Shown here one piece after another: positions 17,291 to 26,608 of a DNA stretch of 64,000 bases. The stretch spans positions 930,001-994,000 of the forward strand of contig NZ_JACHWN010000001.1 in NCBI RefSeq assembly GCF_014191375.1, written 5' to 3'. Origin of the DNA: Mesorhizobium sp. RMAD-H1 (GTDB lineage: Bacteria; Pseudomonadota; Alphaproteobacteria; Rhizobiales; Rhizobiaceae). The notes below the pieces were generated by a model. The model had not been told where the DNA came from and ran no database searches. It was given only the letters and a program-made list of their open reading frames with translations. Made by a program: the position numbers and the translations under genes. Numbering within the stretch: position 1 is the first letter of the stretch; each line of letters opens with the position of its first letter.

Positions 17291-19396
17291 ATGAACAAGC
17301 ACGTCCTCCATATCGGGCACTCCGCCTGCCCGCACGATTGCCCCTCCACCTGCGCGCTCGACGTGGAGGTGCTGGATTCCCGCACCATCGGCCGGGTGCG
17401 CGGCGCGAAGGAGAACAGCTACACCGACGGCGTCATCTGCGCCAAGGTCGCGCGCTATGCCGAGCGCATCCATCATCCCGACCGGCTGCTGAAGCCGCTG
17501 ATCCGCGCCGGCGGCAAGGGGGAGGGCGTGTGGAAGGAGGCCTCGTGGGAAGCCGCGCTCGATCTCGTGGCGGAGCGCTTCCTCAAGGCCGAGGCCGAAT
17601 ATGGCTCGGAGAGCATCTGGCCCAATTATTATGCCGGGACGATGGGCCTCGTGCAGCGCGATTCGATCCACCGCCTGCGTCACGCCAAGAAATATTCCAA
17701 CCAGTTCGACAGTTTCTGCACCAACCTGGCCTGGACCGGCTTCTACGCCGGCACGGGCAGCCTGACCGGCGTCGATCCGCGCGAGATGGCGAAGGCCGAT
17801 TGCGTGGTGATCTGGGGCACCAATGCCGCGGCGACGCAGGTCAACGTCATGACCCATGCGGTCAAGGCCCGCAAGGAGCGCGGCGCCAAGATCGTCGCCA
17901 TCGATGTCTATGAAAACGCCACGGTTCGTCAGGCGGATATGGGCATCGTGCTGAAGCCCGGCACCGACGGTGCTTTCGCCTGCGCCGTCATGCACATCCT
18001 CTTCCGCGACGGGATGGCCGACTGGGACTATCTCAACGCCTATGCCGACGACCCCAAGGGTCTCGAGCGCCATCTCCAAACCCGCACGCCGGAATGGGCT
18101 TCCGCCATCACCGGCCTCCCGGTGGAGGAGATCGAGGCCTTCGCCCGCCTCGTCGGCACCACCAAGCGCACCTTCTTCCGCCTCGGCTACGGCTTCACCC
18201 GCCAGCGCAACGGCGCGGTCAGCATGCACGCCGCCTCCTGCATCCCCGCCGTCACCGGCGCATGGCTGCACGAGGGCGGCGGCGCTTTTCACTCCAATTC
18301 CGGCATTTTCCGCATGGACAAGTCGGAGATCGAGGGCAAGGCGTTCAAGGACCCTGATATCCGCTATCTCGACCAGTCGAAGATCGGCCGTGTGCTGACC
18401 GGGGACAAGGAAGCCCTCAATGGCGGCCCACCGGTGATGGGCCTCCTCATCCAGAACACCAACCCGGCCAATGTCGCGCCGGAACAGCGCCTGATCCGTC
18501 GGGGAATGCTGCGCGAGGATCTGTTCATGGTCGTCCATGAGCAGTTCATGACCGACACGGCCAAGCTCGCCGATGTGGTGCTGCCGGCAACCATGTTCCT
18601 GGAGCATGACGACATCTATCGCGGCGGCGGCCAGCAGCACATCGTGCTGGGGCCGAAGCTGGTCGATGCGCCGGGCGAGGCGAAGCCCAATCTCTACGTT
18701 CTCAACGAACTGGCGAACCGCCTTGGCGTCGGCCATCTGCCGGGCTTCGGGCTGGATGAAAAGACGCTGATCGACAACATGCTGCGCGCCAGCGGTCTGC
18801 CCGGCTTCGACGAGTTGAAGGAGCGCCGCTGGCTCGACATGCAGCCGGAGTTCGACCGCGCCCACTATCTCAAGGGCTTCAACTGGCCGGACCGCAAGTT
18901 CCGCTTCAGGCCGGACTGGACCGGCAGCCCGTCGCCCAACAAGCCGCCGCGCTCGATGGGCCCGCAGGGGCCTCACGCCGATCTGCCGGAATTCCCCGAT
19001 CATTGGCAGGCGATCGAGGTGGCGGACGCGGAGCATCCCTTCCGGCTCGCGACCTCGCCGGCGCATAATTTCCTGAATTCGAGCTTTACCGAAACGCCCA
19101 CCTCGCGCGCCAAGAACATCCGTCCGGAATTGCTGATTCATCCCGACGATGCGGCGGCGCTCGGCATCGCCGATGGCGAGCGGGTGGAGATCGGCAATCA
19201 GCGCGGAGAATTGGCTCTGCATGCCAAGGTGCAGGATACGCAGCGCCGCGGCGTGGTGATTTCGGAAGGCATCTTCCCCAACTCCGCCTTCGAGCGCGGC
19301 GAGGGCATCAATATCCTGACCGGCGCGGATGCCGCCGCCCCCTATGGCGGCGCGGCGTTCCACGACATCAAGGTGTGGGTGAGATTGGCTGGTTAA
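17291..19396 (+). CDS. Molybdopterin-dependent oxidoreductase
   Basis: A 701-residue cytoplasmic enzyme of the DMSO reductase/formate dehydrogenase superfamily. The N-terminal CPHDCPSTCALDVEVL with the later DGVICAKVARY provides the [4Fe-4S] cysteine set, followed by YAERIHHPDRLLKPL. Molybdopterin-binding features include VVIWGTNAAATQVNVMTH, LGYGFTRQRNGA and the C-terminal ASP-type domain (RPELLIHPDDAAALGIADGE). No signal peptide is present. The substrate is unknown; several family members are annotated as formate dehydrogenase-like. It needs cofactor made by the MoaD/MoaE pair. Confidence 0.88.
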   Translation: MNKHVLHIGHSACPHDCPSTCALDVEVLDSRTIGRVRGAKENSYTDGVICAKVARYAERIHHPDRLLKPLIRAGGKGEGVWKEASWEAALDLVAERFLKAEAEYGSESIWPNYYAGTMGLVQRDSIHRLRHAKKYSNQFDSFCTNLAWTGFYAGTGSLTGVDPREMAKADCVVIWGTNAAATQVNVMTHAVKARKERGAKIVAIDVYENATVRQADMGIVLKPGTDGAFACAVMHILFRDGMADWDYLNAYADDPKGLERHLQTRTPEWASAITGLPVEEIEAFARLVGTTKRTFFRLGYGFTRQRNGAVSMHAASCIPAVTGAWLHEGGGAFHSNSGIFRMDKSEIEGKAFKDPDIRYLDQSKIGRVLTGDKEALNGGPPVMGLLIQNTNPANVAPEQRLIRRGMLREDLFMVVHEQFMTDTAKLADVVLPATMFLEHDDIYRGGGQQHIVLGPKLVDAPGEAKPNLYVLNELANRLGVGHLPGFGLDEKTLIDNMLRASGLPGFDELKERRWLDMQPEFDRAHYLKGFNWPDRKFRFRPDWTGSPSPNKPPRSMGPQGPHADLPEFPDHWQAIEVADAEHPFRLATSPAHNFLNSSFTETPTSRAKNIRPELLIHPDDAAALGIADGERVEIGNQRGELALHAKVQDTQRRGVVISEGIFPNSAFERGEGINILTGADAAAPYGGAAFHDIKVWVRLAG

Positions 19397-19462
19397 GAGC
19401 GGCCACTTGAAATCTGGTTCGTCCTTGTGCATATACCAATGGATATGCACAAGGAGGCTGCC

Positions 19463-19732
19463 ATGCCCAATCTCCGGCGCAACGACCCCGCGGCTCCGCG
19501 GGAGGTTAAGCTCTTCCGCAACAACAAAAGCCAGGCCGTACGCATTCCGGCTGACTTCGAGCTCCCGGGCGATCGGGTGATGATACATCGCGACGGCGAC
19601 CGGCTCATCATTGAGCCGGTGCGACGCAAGAATTTGCTTGAAGTCCTGGCTGAGCTGGAGCCTCTCGGGCCGGAGGATCAATTTCCGGATATTGATGACA
19701 CCTTGTTGCCGGTGAAGGAAATCGATCTTTGA
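19463..19732 (+). CDS. vapB: Antitoxin, VapB type (AbrB/MazE-like)
   Basis: An 89-residue protein with the swapped-hairpin AbrB motif: EVKLFRNNKSQAVRIPADFE, then DRVMIHRDGDRLIIEPV. The ATG at 19463 has AGGAGG a few bases before it and is preferred over an upstream in-frame ATG. The stop overlaps a TTG start of the PIN toxin. It should neutralise that toxin and repress the operon. Confidence 0.9.
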   Translation: MPNLRRNDPAAPREVKLFRNNKSQAVRIPADFELPGDRVMIHRDGDRLIIEPVRRKNLLEVLAELEPLGPEDQFPDIDDTLLPVKEIDL

Positions 19733-20142
19733 GCGGGCTCTATATGCTGGATACCAATATCGTGTCCGAGCTCGCACGAAATCCGCATGGTCCTGTCGCG
19801 AAGCGCATCGCCGAAATCGGGCCGGATGCAGTCTGCGTAAGCATTATTACAGCTGCGGAGTTGCGCTATGGCTGCGCCAGGAAAAAATCACCAAAACTGC
19901 TGGCGCAAATCGAGGCCATCCTGGGAAGTATTTCGGTTCTTCCGCTCGATGTGCCTGCCGATGCCGAATACGGCGCCATCCGCGCTGAACTGGAATCTGC
20001 TGGCAAGCCCATCGGTCCGAACGGTCTGTTCATCGCCGCCCATGCCCATGCGGTAGGGGCGTTGCTGGTAACAGCCAATACTGGAGAGTTCATGCGCATC
20101 CGCGCCCTTCAGCTCGAAAACTGGCTGAACGCGCCCGCTTAA
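19729..20142 (+). CDS. vapC: Type II toxin, VapC-type PIN domain, possibly inactive
   Basis: A 137-residue PIN protein. The first acidic motif (YMLDTNIVSELAR) and the second (SIITAAELRYG) are intact. In the third, where related VapC proteins read GPND, this protein has GPNG (codon GGT instead of GAT), removing the expected catalytic aspartate; the last motif is LLVTANTGEF. The toxin may be weakened or inactive. The start is a TTG overlapping the antitoxin stop, or an ATG at 19744. Distinct from the pair at 15535. Confidence 0.85.
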   Translation: MSGLYMLDTNIVSELARNPHGPVAKRIAEIGPDAVCVSIITAAELRYGCARKKSPKLLAQIEAILGSISVLPLDVPADAEYGAIRAELESAGKPIGPNGLFIAAHAHAVGALLVTANTGEFMRIRALQLENWLNAPA

Positions 20143-20786
20143 AACGCGCTCAATGCTGTCCTGTCACCTTCGGTCAAGCTGGAACAAACGATCCGGCCAT
20201 CCTCCATCCGCACCTTCCCCTCGGCCACGAGCTTTAGCGCCAGCGGGTAGAGCTTGTGCTCCACCGTCAGCACCCGGGCGGAGAGGGTGTCTTCCGTATC
20301 GCCGGCCTCCACCGGCACCACGGCTTGCGCGATGATCGGGCCGCCATCCATTTCGGCGGTGACGAAATGCACCGTGCAGCCATGGACGCGCATGCCGGAT
20401 TCGAGCACGCGGGCATGGCTGTCGAGGCCCTTGAAGAGCGGGAGGAGGGAAGGGTGGATATTGATCATCCGGCCCTCCCAGCGGGCGACGAAATCCGCCG
20501 ACATCAGCCGCATATAGCCGGCGAGGCAGATGATATCGGGCGCGACGCGGGCAAGTTCGGCGTTGATCGCTTCCTCATGTGCGGCGCGCGAGGCGTAGTC
20601 CTTCTGCGGCACGGCGACGGTCTCGATGCCGTGGCTGCGCGCCACTTCCAGCCCCGCCGCATCGGGTTTGTTGGAGAGCACCGCAACGATTTCGGCAGGG
20701 TAGGCGGGATCCTTGCAAGCCTCGATCAGCGCGGTCATGTTCGATCCGCGCCCGGAGATCAGCACTGCGACGCGCTTCTTCGTCAT
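20139..20786 (-). CDS. purN: Phosphoribosylglycinamide formyltransferase
   Basis: A 215-residue PurN. Catalytic residues are visible in INIHPSLLP (Asn109, His111) and AEMDGGP (Asp147), and the phosphate loop in LISGRGSNM. It transfers the formyl group of 10-formyl-THF to GAR in purine synthesis. The ATG at 20786 overlaps the purM stop in an ATGA junction, so purM-purN is a coupled pair. The C-terminus is convergent with and overlaps the vapC end by four bases. Confidence 0.97.
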   Translation of the reverse strand: MTKKRVAVLISGRGSNMTALIEACKDPAYPAEIVAVLSNKPDAAGLEVARSHGIETVAVPQKDYASRAAHEEAINAELARVAPDIICLAGYMRLMSADFVARWEGRMINIHPSLLPLFKGLDSHARVLESGMRVHGCTVHFVTAEMDGGPIIAQAVVPVEAGDTEDTLSARVLTVEHKLYPLALKLVAEGKVRMEDGRIVCSSLTEGDRTALSAF

Positions 20787-21859
20787 AGCGCCAGCGTGCC
20801 GCGATAGACGACGCCCGCGCCGTCGCGAGGGATCATACGGCCAAGCGTGACGACCTTCTCGCCTTCCGCCGCGAGGGTTGCCGCCACATCCGCCGCCTGT
20901 TCCGGCGCGACGACCACGATCATGCCGATGCCGCAATTGAAGGTGCGCAGCATCTCGTCGCGCTCGACGCCGCCCGTCTTGGCGAGCCAGGAGAAGACAT
21001 CAGGCACATCGATGGCCGAAAGGTCGATTTCAGCCGCGAGGCCCGTAGGCAGCACGCGTGGGATATTGTCCGGGAAGCCGCCGCCGGTGATATGCGCCAG
21101 CGCCTTGATACCGCCATTGGCACGGATGGCGGCAAGGAGCGGCTTCACATAGATGCGGGTCGGCGTCAGCAGCGCCTCGCCCAGCGTTTTGCCCGGCGCG
21201 AAAGGCGCGTCCGCGTCCCAGCCGAGGCCGGAGAGCTCGACGATGCGGCGCACCAGCGAAAAACCGTTGGAATGAACGCCTGAGGAGGCAAGGCCGAGGA
21301 TGACGTCGCCGGGCGCGATGTCGCCCTTCGGCAGCAGGCTGTTGCGCTCCGCCGCGCCGACCGCGAAACCGGCCAGATCATAGTCGCCGTCGCGGTACAT
21401 GCCGGGCATTTCCGCCGTCTCGCCGCCGATGAGCGCCGCGCCCGCCTGGCGGCAGCCTTCCGCGATGCCCGCGACGATGGCCGCGCCCTGATCCGGGTCG
21501 AGCTTGCCGGTGGCGAAATAATCGAGGAAGAACAGCGGCTCCGCGCCCTGCACCACGAGATCGTTGACGCACATGGCGACGAGGTCGATGCCGACCGTAT
21601 CATGCCTGCCTGCGTCGATCGCGATTTTCAGCTTGGTGCCGACGCCGTCATTGGCCGCCACCAGCACGGGATCAGTGAAGCCCGCCGCCTTCAGGTCGAA
21701 CAGGCCGCCGAAGCCGCCGATCTCGCCATCCGCACCCGGACGCCGGGTAGAACGGACGAGCGGCTTGATCTTCTCGACCATGAGATTTCCGGCGTCGATA
21801 TCGACGCCCGCCTCAGCATAGGTCAAACCATTCTTGGCCTTGTGGCTCTCGCCAGTCAT
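20783..21859 (-). CDS. purM: Phosphoribosylformylglycinamidine cyclo-ligase
   Basis: A 358-residue PurM (AIR synthetase). Clear family features include [67 protein letters not shown] and [17 protein letters not shown]. It closes the imidazole ring of AIR in step five of purine synthesis. First gene of the purM-purN pair and divergent from the AI-2E permease gene. Confidence 0.97.
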   Translation of the reverse strand: MTGESHKAKNGLTYAEAGVDIDAGNLMVEKIKPLVRSTRRPGADGEIGGFGGLFDLKAAGFTDPVLVAANDGVGTKLKIAIDAGRHDTVGIDLVAMCVNDLVVQGAEPLFFLDYFATGKLDPDQGAAIVAGIAEGCRQAGAALIGGETAEMPGMYRDGDYDLAGFAVGAAERNSLLPKGDIAPGDVILGLASSGVHSNGFSLVRRIVELSGLGWDADAPFAPGKTLGEALLTPTRIYVKPLLAAIRANGGIKALAHITGGGFPDNIPRVLPTGLAAEIDLSAIDVPDVFSWLAKTGGVERDEMLRTFNCGIGMIVVVAPEQAADVAATLAAEGEKVVTLGRMIPRDGAGVVYRGTLAL

Positions 21860-22104
21860 CGCTCAACTCCCGATGCGCCGGATAAACTCTTGTGTTTGGG
21901 CGCAATGGCACGAGTTTGCCCGTCCCGCAAGGCCGATATGGCCGCACCTGCTGGAAAAGCACCACTGATTTGCCGATGCCTGCGCGACAAACCTGCGCCA
22001 TCACCCCATATGCAACAGCGACAACCCTTGACCCTGGCTCCGGCAACAGCCTATCTCATCACAGGGCCCGATCGGGGCAGCAAACGAACGGTAGCTTGAT
22101 CAGC

Positions 22105-23289
22105 ATGGCGAAGACACCGGTAAAGACCAAGCCTGAGCGCGACATTCACGTCGACGTGCAGGTCAATACCCTTACCGCCAATGTGCGCCGCCAGGCCGTG
22201 TTCTGGCTGGGCGCCGTGGTGGTGTTCGTGCTGTTCCTTGTGGTCTTCAGTTCCATCCTCCTGCCCTTCGTGGCGGGGCTGGCGCTTGCCTATTTCCTCG
22301 ATCCCGTTGCCGACCGCCTTGAGCGGCTCGGCCTGTCGCGTCTTGCCGCGACGGTGGTGATCCTTGTCATCTTCCTGGTCGTGCTCGTCCTGGCGCTGAT
22401 GATCATCGTGCCGGTGCTGGCAACGCAGTTGACCGACTTCATCGCCAGGCTGCCGGGCTATATCACGCAGCTGCAGTCGCTCATCGCCGATCGGGATTCC
22501 CCTTGGCTGAAGAAGTTCATCGGCGTCGACAGCTCCGTCATCCAGGATAATCTCAGCGCATTGCTTCAGCAGGGCGCGGGTTTCCTCTCGACATTATTCC
22601 AGTCCCTGTGGAATTCCGGCAAGGCGCTGATCGATATCGCCGCCCTTTTCGTCGTCACGCCGGTGGTCGCCTTCTACATGCTGCTCGACTGGGACCGCAT
22701 GGTCGAGCGCATCGATTCCTGGATCCCGCGCGACCATCTCCATACCGTGCGCGAGCTCGCCCGCCAGATGGATGCGGCGATCGCCGGCTTTATTAGAGGG
22801 CAGGGCACCGTCTGCCTGATCCTGGGCACGATCTATGCCGTCGGCCTCACCATTGTCGGCTTGAATTTCGGCCTTTTGATCGGGCTTTTCGCCGGACTCA
22901 TCAGTTTCATTCCCTATATCGGCTCGCTGGTCGGGCTGGTGCTGGCCATCGGCGTCGCCCTCGTCCAGTTCTGGCCGGACTGGATCATGGTCTGCGCGGT
23001 CGCCCTCGTCTTCTTCATCGGCCAGTTCATCGAGGGCAATATATTGCAGCCCAAGCTGGTCGGCTCGTCGGTCGGCCTGCATCCGGTCTGGCTGATGTTC
23101 GCGCTCTTCGCCTTCGGCTCGTTTTTCGGCTTCACCGGCATGCTGATCGCCGTTCCGGCGGCGGCGGCCGTTGGCGTGCTGGTGCGTTTCGCGCTCGGCC
23201 GCTATCTGCAGTCGCCGATGTATCGCAGCCGCCACACCGAGATCGAGCATGTGAAGCGGGTGAGGGGGCCGGCTGGAGACGCTGAATGA
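22105..23289 (+). CDS. AI-2E family transporter (PerM/TqsA-like)
   Basis: A 394-residue membrane protein with paired N-terminal transmembrane helices (QAVFWLGAVVVFVLFLVV; LPFVAGLALAYFLDPVADRL), a soluble helical insert (~110-210) and four or five helices in the C-terminal half including FISFIPYIGSLVG-like sequence and the conserved EGNILQPKLVGSSVGLHP. Family members export small molecules or ions; AI-2 export is established only for TqsA. The ATG at 22105 is chosen; it sits directly before hdaA (34-base gap), suggesting co-transcription. Confidence 0.9.
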   Translation: MAKTPVKTKPERDIHVDVQVNTLTANVRRQAVFWLGAVVVFVLFLVVFSSILLPFVAGLALAYFLDPVADRLERLGLSRLAATVVILVIFLVVLVLALMIIVPVLATQLTDFIARLPGYITQLQSLIADRDSPWLKKFIGVDSSVIQDNLSALLQQGAGFLSTLFQSLWNSGKALIDIAALFVVTPVVAFYMLLDWDRMVERIDSWIPRDHLHTVRELARQMDAAIAGFIRGQGTVCLILGTIYAVGLTIVGLNFGLLIGLFAGLISFIPYIGSLVGLVLAIGVALVQFWPDWIMVCAVALVFFIGQFIEGNILQPKLVGSSVGLHPVWLMFALFAFGSFFGFTGMLIAVPAAAAVGVLVRFALGRYLQSPMYRSRHTEIEHVKRVRGPAGDAE

Positions 23290-23323
23290 GGTCATTCACG
23301 GCAGCCATCATGGACGATATCGC

Positions 23324-24022
23324 ATGACGACCGCTCTGCCCCGTCAGTTGCCGCTCGAGCTCGGCCATGAGCCGGGCTATGGCCGCGAGGACCTGATTGT
23401 CGCGGCATCGAACCGCGCCGCGGTCGACATCATCGACCGCTGGCCGAACTGGCTTTCCCCAGTGGTGGTACTGGCCGGCCCGACCGGCTCCGGCAAGACC
23501 CATCTAGCGGCCATCTGGAAGGCGGTCTCCGACGCCGCGATCCTCGATGCCGGCGGGATCGGACCGGATGCCCTGGAAAAGGCCGCGGCCGGACCGGTGC
23601 TGATCGATGATATCGGGGCGGAGCCATTCGACGAGACCGGGCTTTTCCACCTGATCAACACGGTCCGCCAGTCCGGCACGTCGCTGCTGATGACCTCGCG
23701 CCGCTGGCCGGCCAACTGGCCGACGGCGCTGCCCGATCTGGCGTCGCGCCTGAAGGCGGCGACGGTGGTCGAGATTTCCGAGCCTGACGACGCTCTCCTG
23801 TCGGCCGTCATCTACAAGCTCTTCGCCGATCGCCAGCTCCTCGTCGAGCCGCACATCGTCAGCTATCTCGTCAGCCGCATCGAGCGCTCCCTGTCGACCG
23901 CCAACAGGATCGTCGACCGCCTCGACCGGGTGGCCCTGGAGCAAAAATCCCGCATCACCCGCACGCTCGCAGCCAGCGTCATCGCCGCTTTCGAGGAAGG
24001 TCAGGGCGAGGGAGGCGACTAG
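23324..24022 (+). CDS. hdaA: DnaA regulatory inactivator HdaA
   Basis: A 232-residue AAA+ protein related to the ATPase part of DnaA but without the DnaA DNA-binding domain. Walker A is GPTGSGKTHL and Walker B is VLIDDIG. Near the N-terminus, QLPLEL (residues 8-13) fits the beta-clamp-binding motif QLxLxL used by Hda proteins. A sensor II-type arginine region lies in SLSTANRIVDRLDRVALE. With the sliding clamp, HdaA promotes ATP hydrolysis by DnaA and limits re-initiation of replication. Confidence 0.9.
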   Translation: MTTALPRQLPLELGHEPGYGREDLIVAASNRAAVDIIDRWPNWLSPVVVLAGPTGSGKTHLAAIWKAVSDAAILDAGGIGPDALEKAAAGPVLIDDIGAEPFDETGLFHLINTVRQSGTSLLMTSRRWPANWPTALPDLASRLKAATVVEISEPDDALLSAVIYKLFADRQLLVEPHIVSYLVSRIERSLSTANRIVDRLDRVALEQKSRITRTLAASVIAAFEEGQGEGGD

Positions 24023-24082
24023 GGCGGCTCCTGGAAACACCCGGTGCAGCCAATCCTTCCCTGCCGAGACAGCGGAGATGGT

Positions 24083-24254
24083 GAAGCATGGATTCCAGTG
24101 ACAAGCACTGGATGACGGAAGTTTAACTGTTGGGCGGCCAATCGCGGCGGTTGGCGGCAAATCGGCGGTATTTTAGCGGGCTGAGAGGCTGCAGAAATGG
24201 CGAAGCCATCTCCACCTCCGTCATTCCAGTGCTTGTCGCTGGAATCCATGCCTC
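24083..24254. repeat. REP-like paired palindromic element, copy 2
   Basis: Arms at 24083-24117 and 24219-24254 match copy 1 (12329-12449) but differ from each other by a missing A in the left arm and a few substitutions. The spacer (about 100 bases) is unrelated to that of copy 1. It fills most of the gap between hdaA and the convergent exported-protein gene. Confidence 0.8.
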
Positions 24255-24310
24255 AGCGAGGCCGCTGCCGGCACGGTGGAGTTCAGACTGCGATGGCGCC
24301 CCGCAATCCA

Positions 24311-24979
24311 CTACCATTTATGCGCGTAGTTCGCCCCGAAAGTCCGTGTGCCGTTGTCGGACGTGATGTCATTCATCGACGTCACGAGGTTGACCTTGCC
24401 GAAGATCTTCTGCTCGGCGCTGATGCTGGTGCGCCAGCGCGGATCGGCGTCCGTGCGATGCGTCCGGGCGATAAAGGCGGTCCTGCTGTCGTCGAACGAA
24501 AGCCTCAGCGCCTTCGTCGTCTGCCAATGGCTCTCCTTGCTCTCGATCCCGGTGTACCACATGGAGTAATTGTCGTTCATCTGCGCCGTGACGCCTTCGG
24601 TGAGCGACCATTGACGCCGCGTCGCCATGCCGATGCTGCCGCTGCCGTCTTCCGTGCCGAGCCGCAGGTTGAGATCGGCGCCGTCCCAGCCGGCGAGGTT
24701 CGATGACGGCAGCTTGACCGAGCTCCACAGGGCCGATGGCGGCGCCTCCGGTGCGCCGATGAGATGCGGGTCCTGCGCCTTGCCGGCAAAGCCGATCTCC
24801 GTGCCCACGGATGTTTCCCATGCGAGCGGAAGCCGCGCGCCGAGCCGCATCAGATAGGCGCCGCTCGCCGTCTTCTTCGGCGTGGCGATCACGACATCCG
24901 AGGCCTGCGCCGGACCGAGCGCCAGGAATGTGAAGACCGCCGTGCCGGCGGCAATGATGATATTCTGGAAATGCCTCAC
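24311..24979 (-). CDS. Exported protein of unknown function, beta-strand rich
   Basis: A 222-residue protein with an N-terminal signal peptide (RHFQNIIIAAGTAVFTFLAL then GPAQASD). The mature part alternates short amphipathic strands (AYLMRLGARLPLAWETSVGT; DLNLRLGTEDGSGSIGMATR; RTFGANYAHKW at the end), a pattern compatible with a small outer-membrane barrel ending in an aromatic residue. I do not recognise the family. The start is GTG at 24979, supported by AAGGA upstream. Confidence 0.72.
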   Translation of the reverse strand: MRHFQNIIIAAGTAVFTFLALGPAQASDVVIATPKKTASGAYLMRLGARLPLAWETSVGTEIGFAGKAQDPHLIGAPEAPPSALWSSVKLPSSNLAGWDGADLNLRLGTEDGSGSIGMATRRQWSLTEGVTAQMNDNYSMWYTGIESKESHWQTTKALRLSFDDSRTAFIARTHRTDADPRWRTSISAEQKIFGKVNLVTSMNDITSDNGTRTFGANYAHKW

Positions 24980-25213
24980 GCCCAATTCCTTCCGTCCGGA
25001 TTGCCTGAATCCCGGGTGGCCCCTGGGCAGGAGAGCGCCAGAAGCTGCTCCCGCCGTGCCGGCTGGTTGGAAAAAAACGCGCAAAAATACCCTCGCCCCA
25101 CCCGCGGCTCGCCGCCACGGAGGAGTTACGTCAGGTTCTGCGCACGTAATGTTTCCGTGCGTTATACTATGTGAGTGATTGCTGTTCAACCCCGCAGGCG
25201 AAAACAGGCAGCG

Positions 25214-25939
25214 CTATTTGTTCCCGACGGGCATCGGCGGCAGGGTGGGGGCGGAAATGTCGGGTTTGATCGGGTGCCTGAAGATCGATCCCGTTATGAA
25301 GGAGCGCGGCTGCGAGGCGGCGAGCTTGTCCTCATGGACCCAGCCGATCATGTCGGTTGAGGGCACGACGATGCGGTGCCATTTGCCTGTTTTTCCGTAG
25401 GAGCGCATTTCCCGCCCCTTTTCGACTGTGCCGACGGAGGCGGATTTATCCCATGCGTGCTCTCGGATGGTGAGGCGCTCCCTGGCGTAGATGACGGAGG
25501 GCATCGTGTCCGGTGAGGTGCGGCCGGCCGGGATGTTCTTCACGGGCGGCTTGGCCTCGCTCGGCTTGGCGAGCGGGGCGGGCGGCTTCACCGCCGCCAC
25601 CTGCTTGTTGGCGCTGTTTGGAGGCGCTGGCGTCGGGCGCACGGCTGCCGGAGGACGGGGAATGTCCGCCCTGGCGGATGCCGCCTTCGTCTGCTCCGTG
25701 TTTGCCGGTGTCCTGCTTGCCGGCGTCTTGCTCGCCACCGCCTCTTTGGGCCTCGAAACCTTCTCGCCCGTCTCCTTTTGCGGCAGGAGGCGGCCGAAGA
25801 GCTGGGAGAAATCCGCTTTCGGGTGTTTGTCCTGATACGCCGCCCACCAGCTCGCCGCCCCCATCGCCAGGATGGCGAGAAGGGCGATGCCCGATCCCGA
25901 TACGGAAGAGCGCTTGGAGGAACGTCTTTTCCTGGCCAT
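25214..25939 (-). CDS. Membrane-anchored SH3-domain protein
   Basis: A 241-residue protein: basic N-terminus (MARKRRSSKRSSVSG), one transmembrane helix (GIALLAILAMGAASWWAA), a ~95-residue linker rich in Pro, Ala and Lys, then an SH3-like domain (ERLTIREHAWDKSASVGTVE, GREMRSYGKTGKWHRIVV and DMIGWVHEDKL). Periplasmic bacterial SH3 domains usually bind peptidoglycan or partner proteins, and the Pro/Ala/Lys linker would span the periplasm. The start at 25939 matches the basic-helix arrangement. Confidence 0.82.
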   Translation of the reverse strand: MARKRRSSKRSSVSGSGIALLAILAMGAASWWAAYQDKHPKADFSQLFGRLLPQKETGEKVSRPKEAVASKTPASRTPANTEQTKAASARADIPRPPAAVRPTPAPPNSANKQVAAVKPPAPLAKPSEAKPPVKNIPAGRTSPDTMPSVIYARERLTIREHAWDKSASVGTVEKGREMRSYGKTGKWHRIVVPSTDMIGWVHEDKLAASQPRSFITGSIFRHPIKPDISAPTLPPMPVGNK

Positions 25940-26003
25940 GAGAGGTTTCCCGCCGGTTACATGCGACAAGGCCGGATGGGCCGATTCTTTTCCGGCAGAA
26001 AGC

Positions 26004-26038
26004 TATCAGCCGTTTCTTCGCATTTGGTTACCGCTGGA
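26004..26038 (+). repeat. Direct repeat, left copy
   Basis: TATCAGC, then GTTTCTTCG and TTGGTTACC followed by GCTGG, matches 26383-26418 with about three substitutions and one inserted base over ~35 positions. The two copies flank the small gene at 26050-26325. Confidence 0.65.
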
Positions 26039-26049
26039 CCAGGCCCCGA

Positions 26050-26325
26050 TCAGGCGTCCTCTTCCTCGAGATGTTTTGCGCCGATCGCCTGATAAAGATC
26101 GAACAGGGCGGAATGCGCCTGATCGGCGAGCGCATAGAATTCCGGATCGTGCAGAATTGCCGGATGGCAGAGGAGGTGGCGGCCAACCGAATCCAGAAGG
26201 ATCGATGTCGTATGCAGCGCTTCGTGACAGCCGAAGCTGCCGGGCATGAAATCCTTCGGATCATGGCTTTCCGCGTCAGCCAGCGCTTCCAGCCGGGCTT
26301 TTTCCTGTTCGTCATTCACGGTCAT
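26050..26325 (-). CDS. Small conserved helical protein of unknown function
   Basis: A 91-residue acidic, mainly helical protein (MTVNDEQEKARLEALADAES; GCHEALHTTSILLDSVGRHL; DQAHSALFDLYQAIGAKHLE). The HEALHTTSILLDSVGRHLLCHP segment is typical of a small conserved family found in Rhizobiales, without an assigned role to my knowledge. A GAGG motif precedes the ATG at 26325. It is bracketed by a 35-base direct repeat. Confidence 0.7.
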   Translation of the reverse strand: MTVNDEQEKARLEALADAESHDPKDFMPGSFGCHEALHTTSILLDSVGRHLLCHPAILHDPEFYALADQAHSALFDLYQAIGAKHLEEEDA

Positions 26326-26382
26326 GATAACCCGCCTCAATGGATCAGTTGAAAATTTGTGTTAATTCATGCGCTGGGACAG

Positions 26383-26418
26383 TATCAGCTGTTTCTTCGT
26401 ATCTGGTTACCGGCTGGC
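26383..26418 (+). repeat. Direct repeat, right copy
   Basis: Partner of 26004-26038, in the same orientation. Confidence 0.65.
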
Positions 26419-26570
26419 CGTCGCCGCGGGACGATGCGCAATGATGCGCAGGGCCAGGCTTTTCGGCACAACCAATCACTCACAATAGAGTGTATAGGCA
26501 ACTTATTGGAGTGGCGCCCTGGTTGCGACTCGGTCCAGGATTGCGACATCGCTGGGGGACGTGCCAGCGC

Positions 26571-26608
26571 GAGGCCCGGCGCCCTTCATCCTCCCTGCGC
26601 CGGGCCTC
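26571..26608. repeat. Strong 12-bp inverted repeat
   Basis: GAGGCCCGGCGC and GCGCCGGGCCTC form a perfect 12-bp stem with a 14-base loop. No T-run follows. It could be a rho-independent-like structure, part of a small RNA or a factor-binding site; nothing in the sequence decides. Confidence 0.6.

Noticed and set aside
17180-19777. A very long open frame opposite the molybdopterin oxidoreductase
   Set aside because: High-GC antisense frame with low-complexity composition; the plus-strand gene has clear cofactor motifs.
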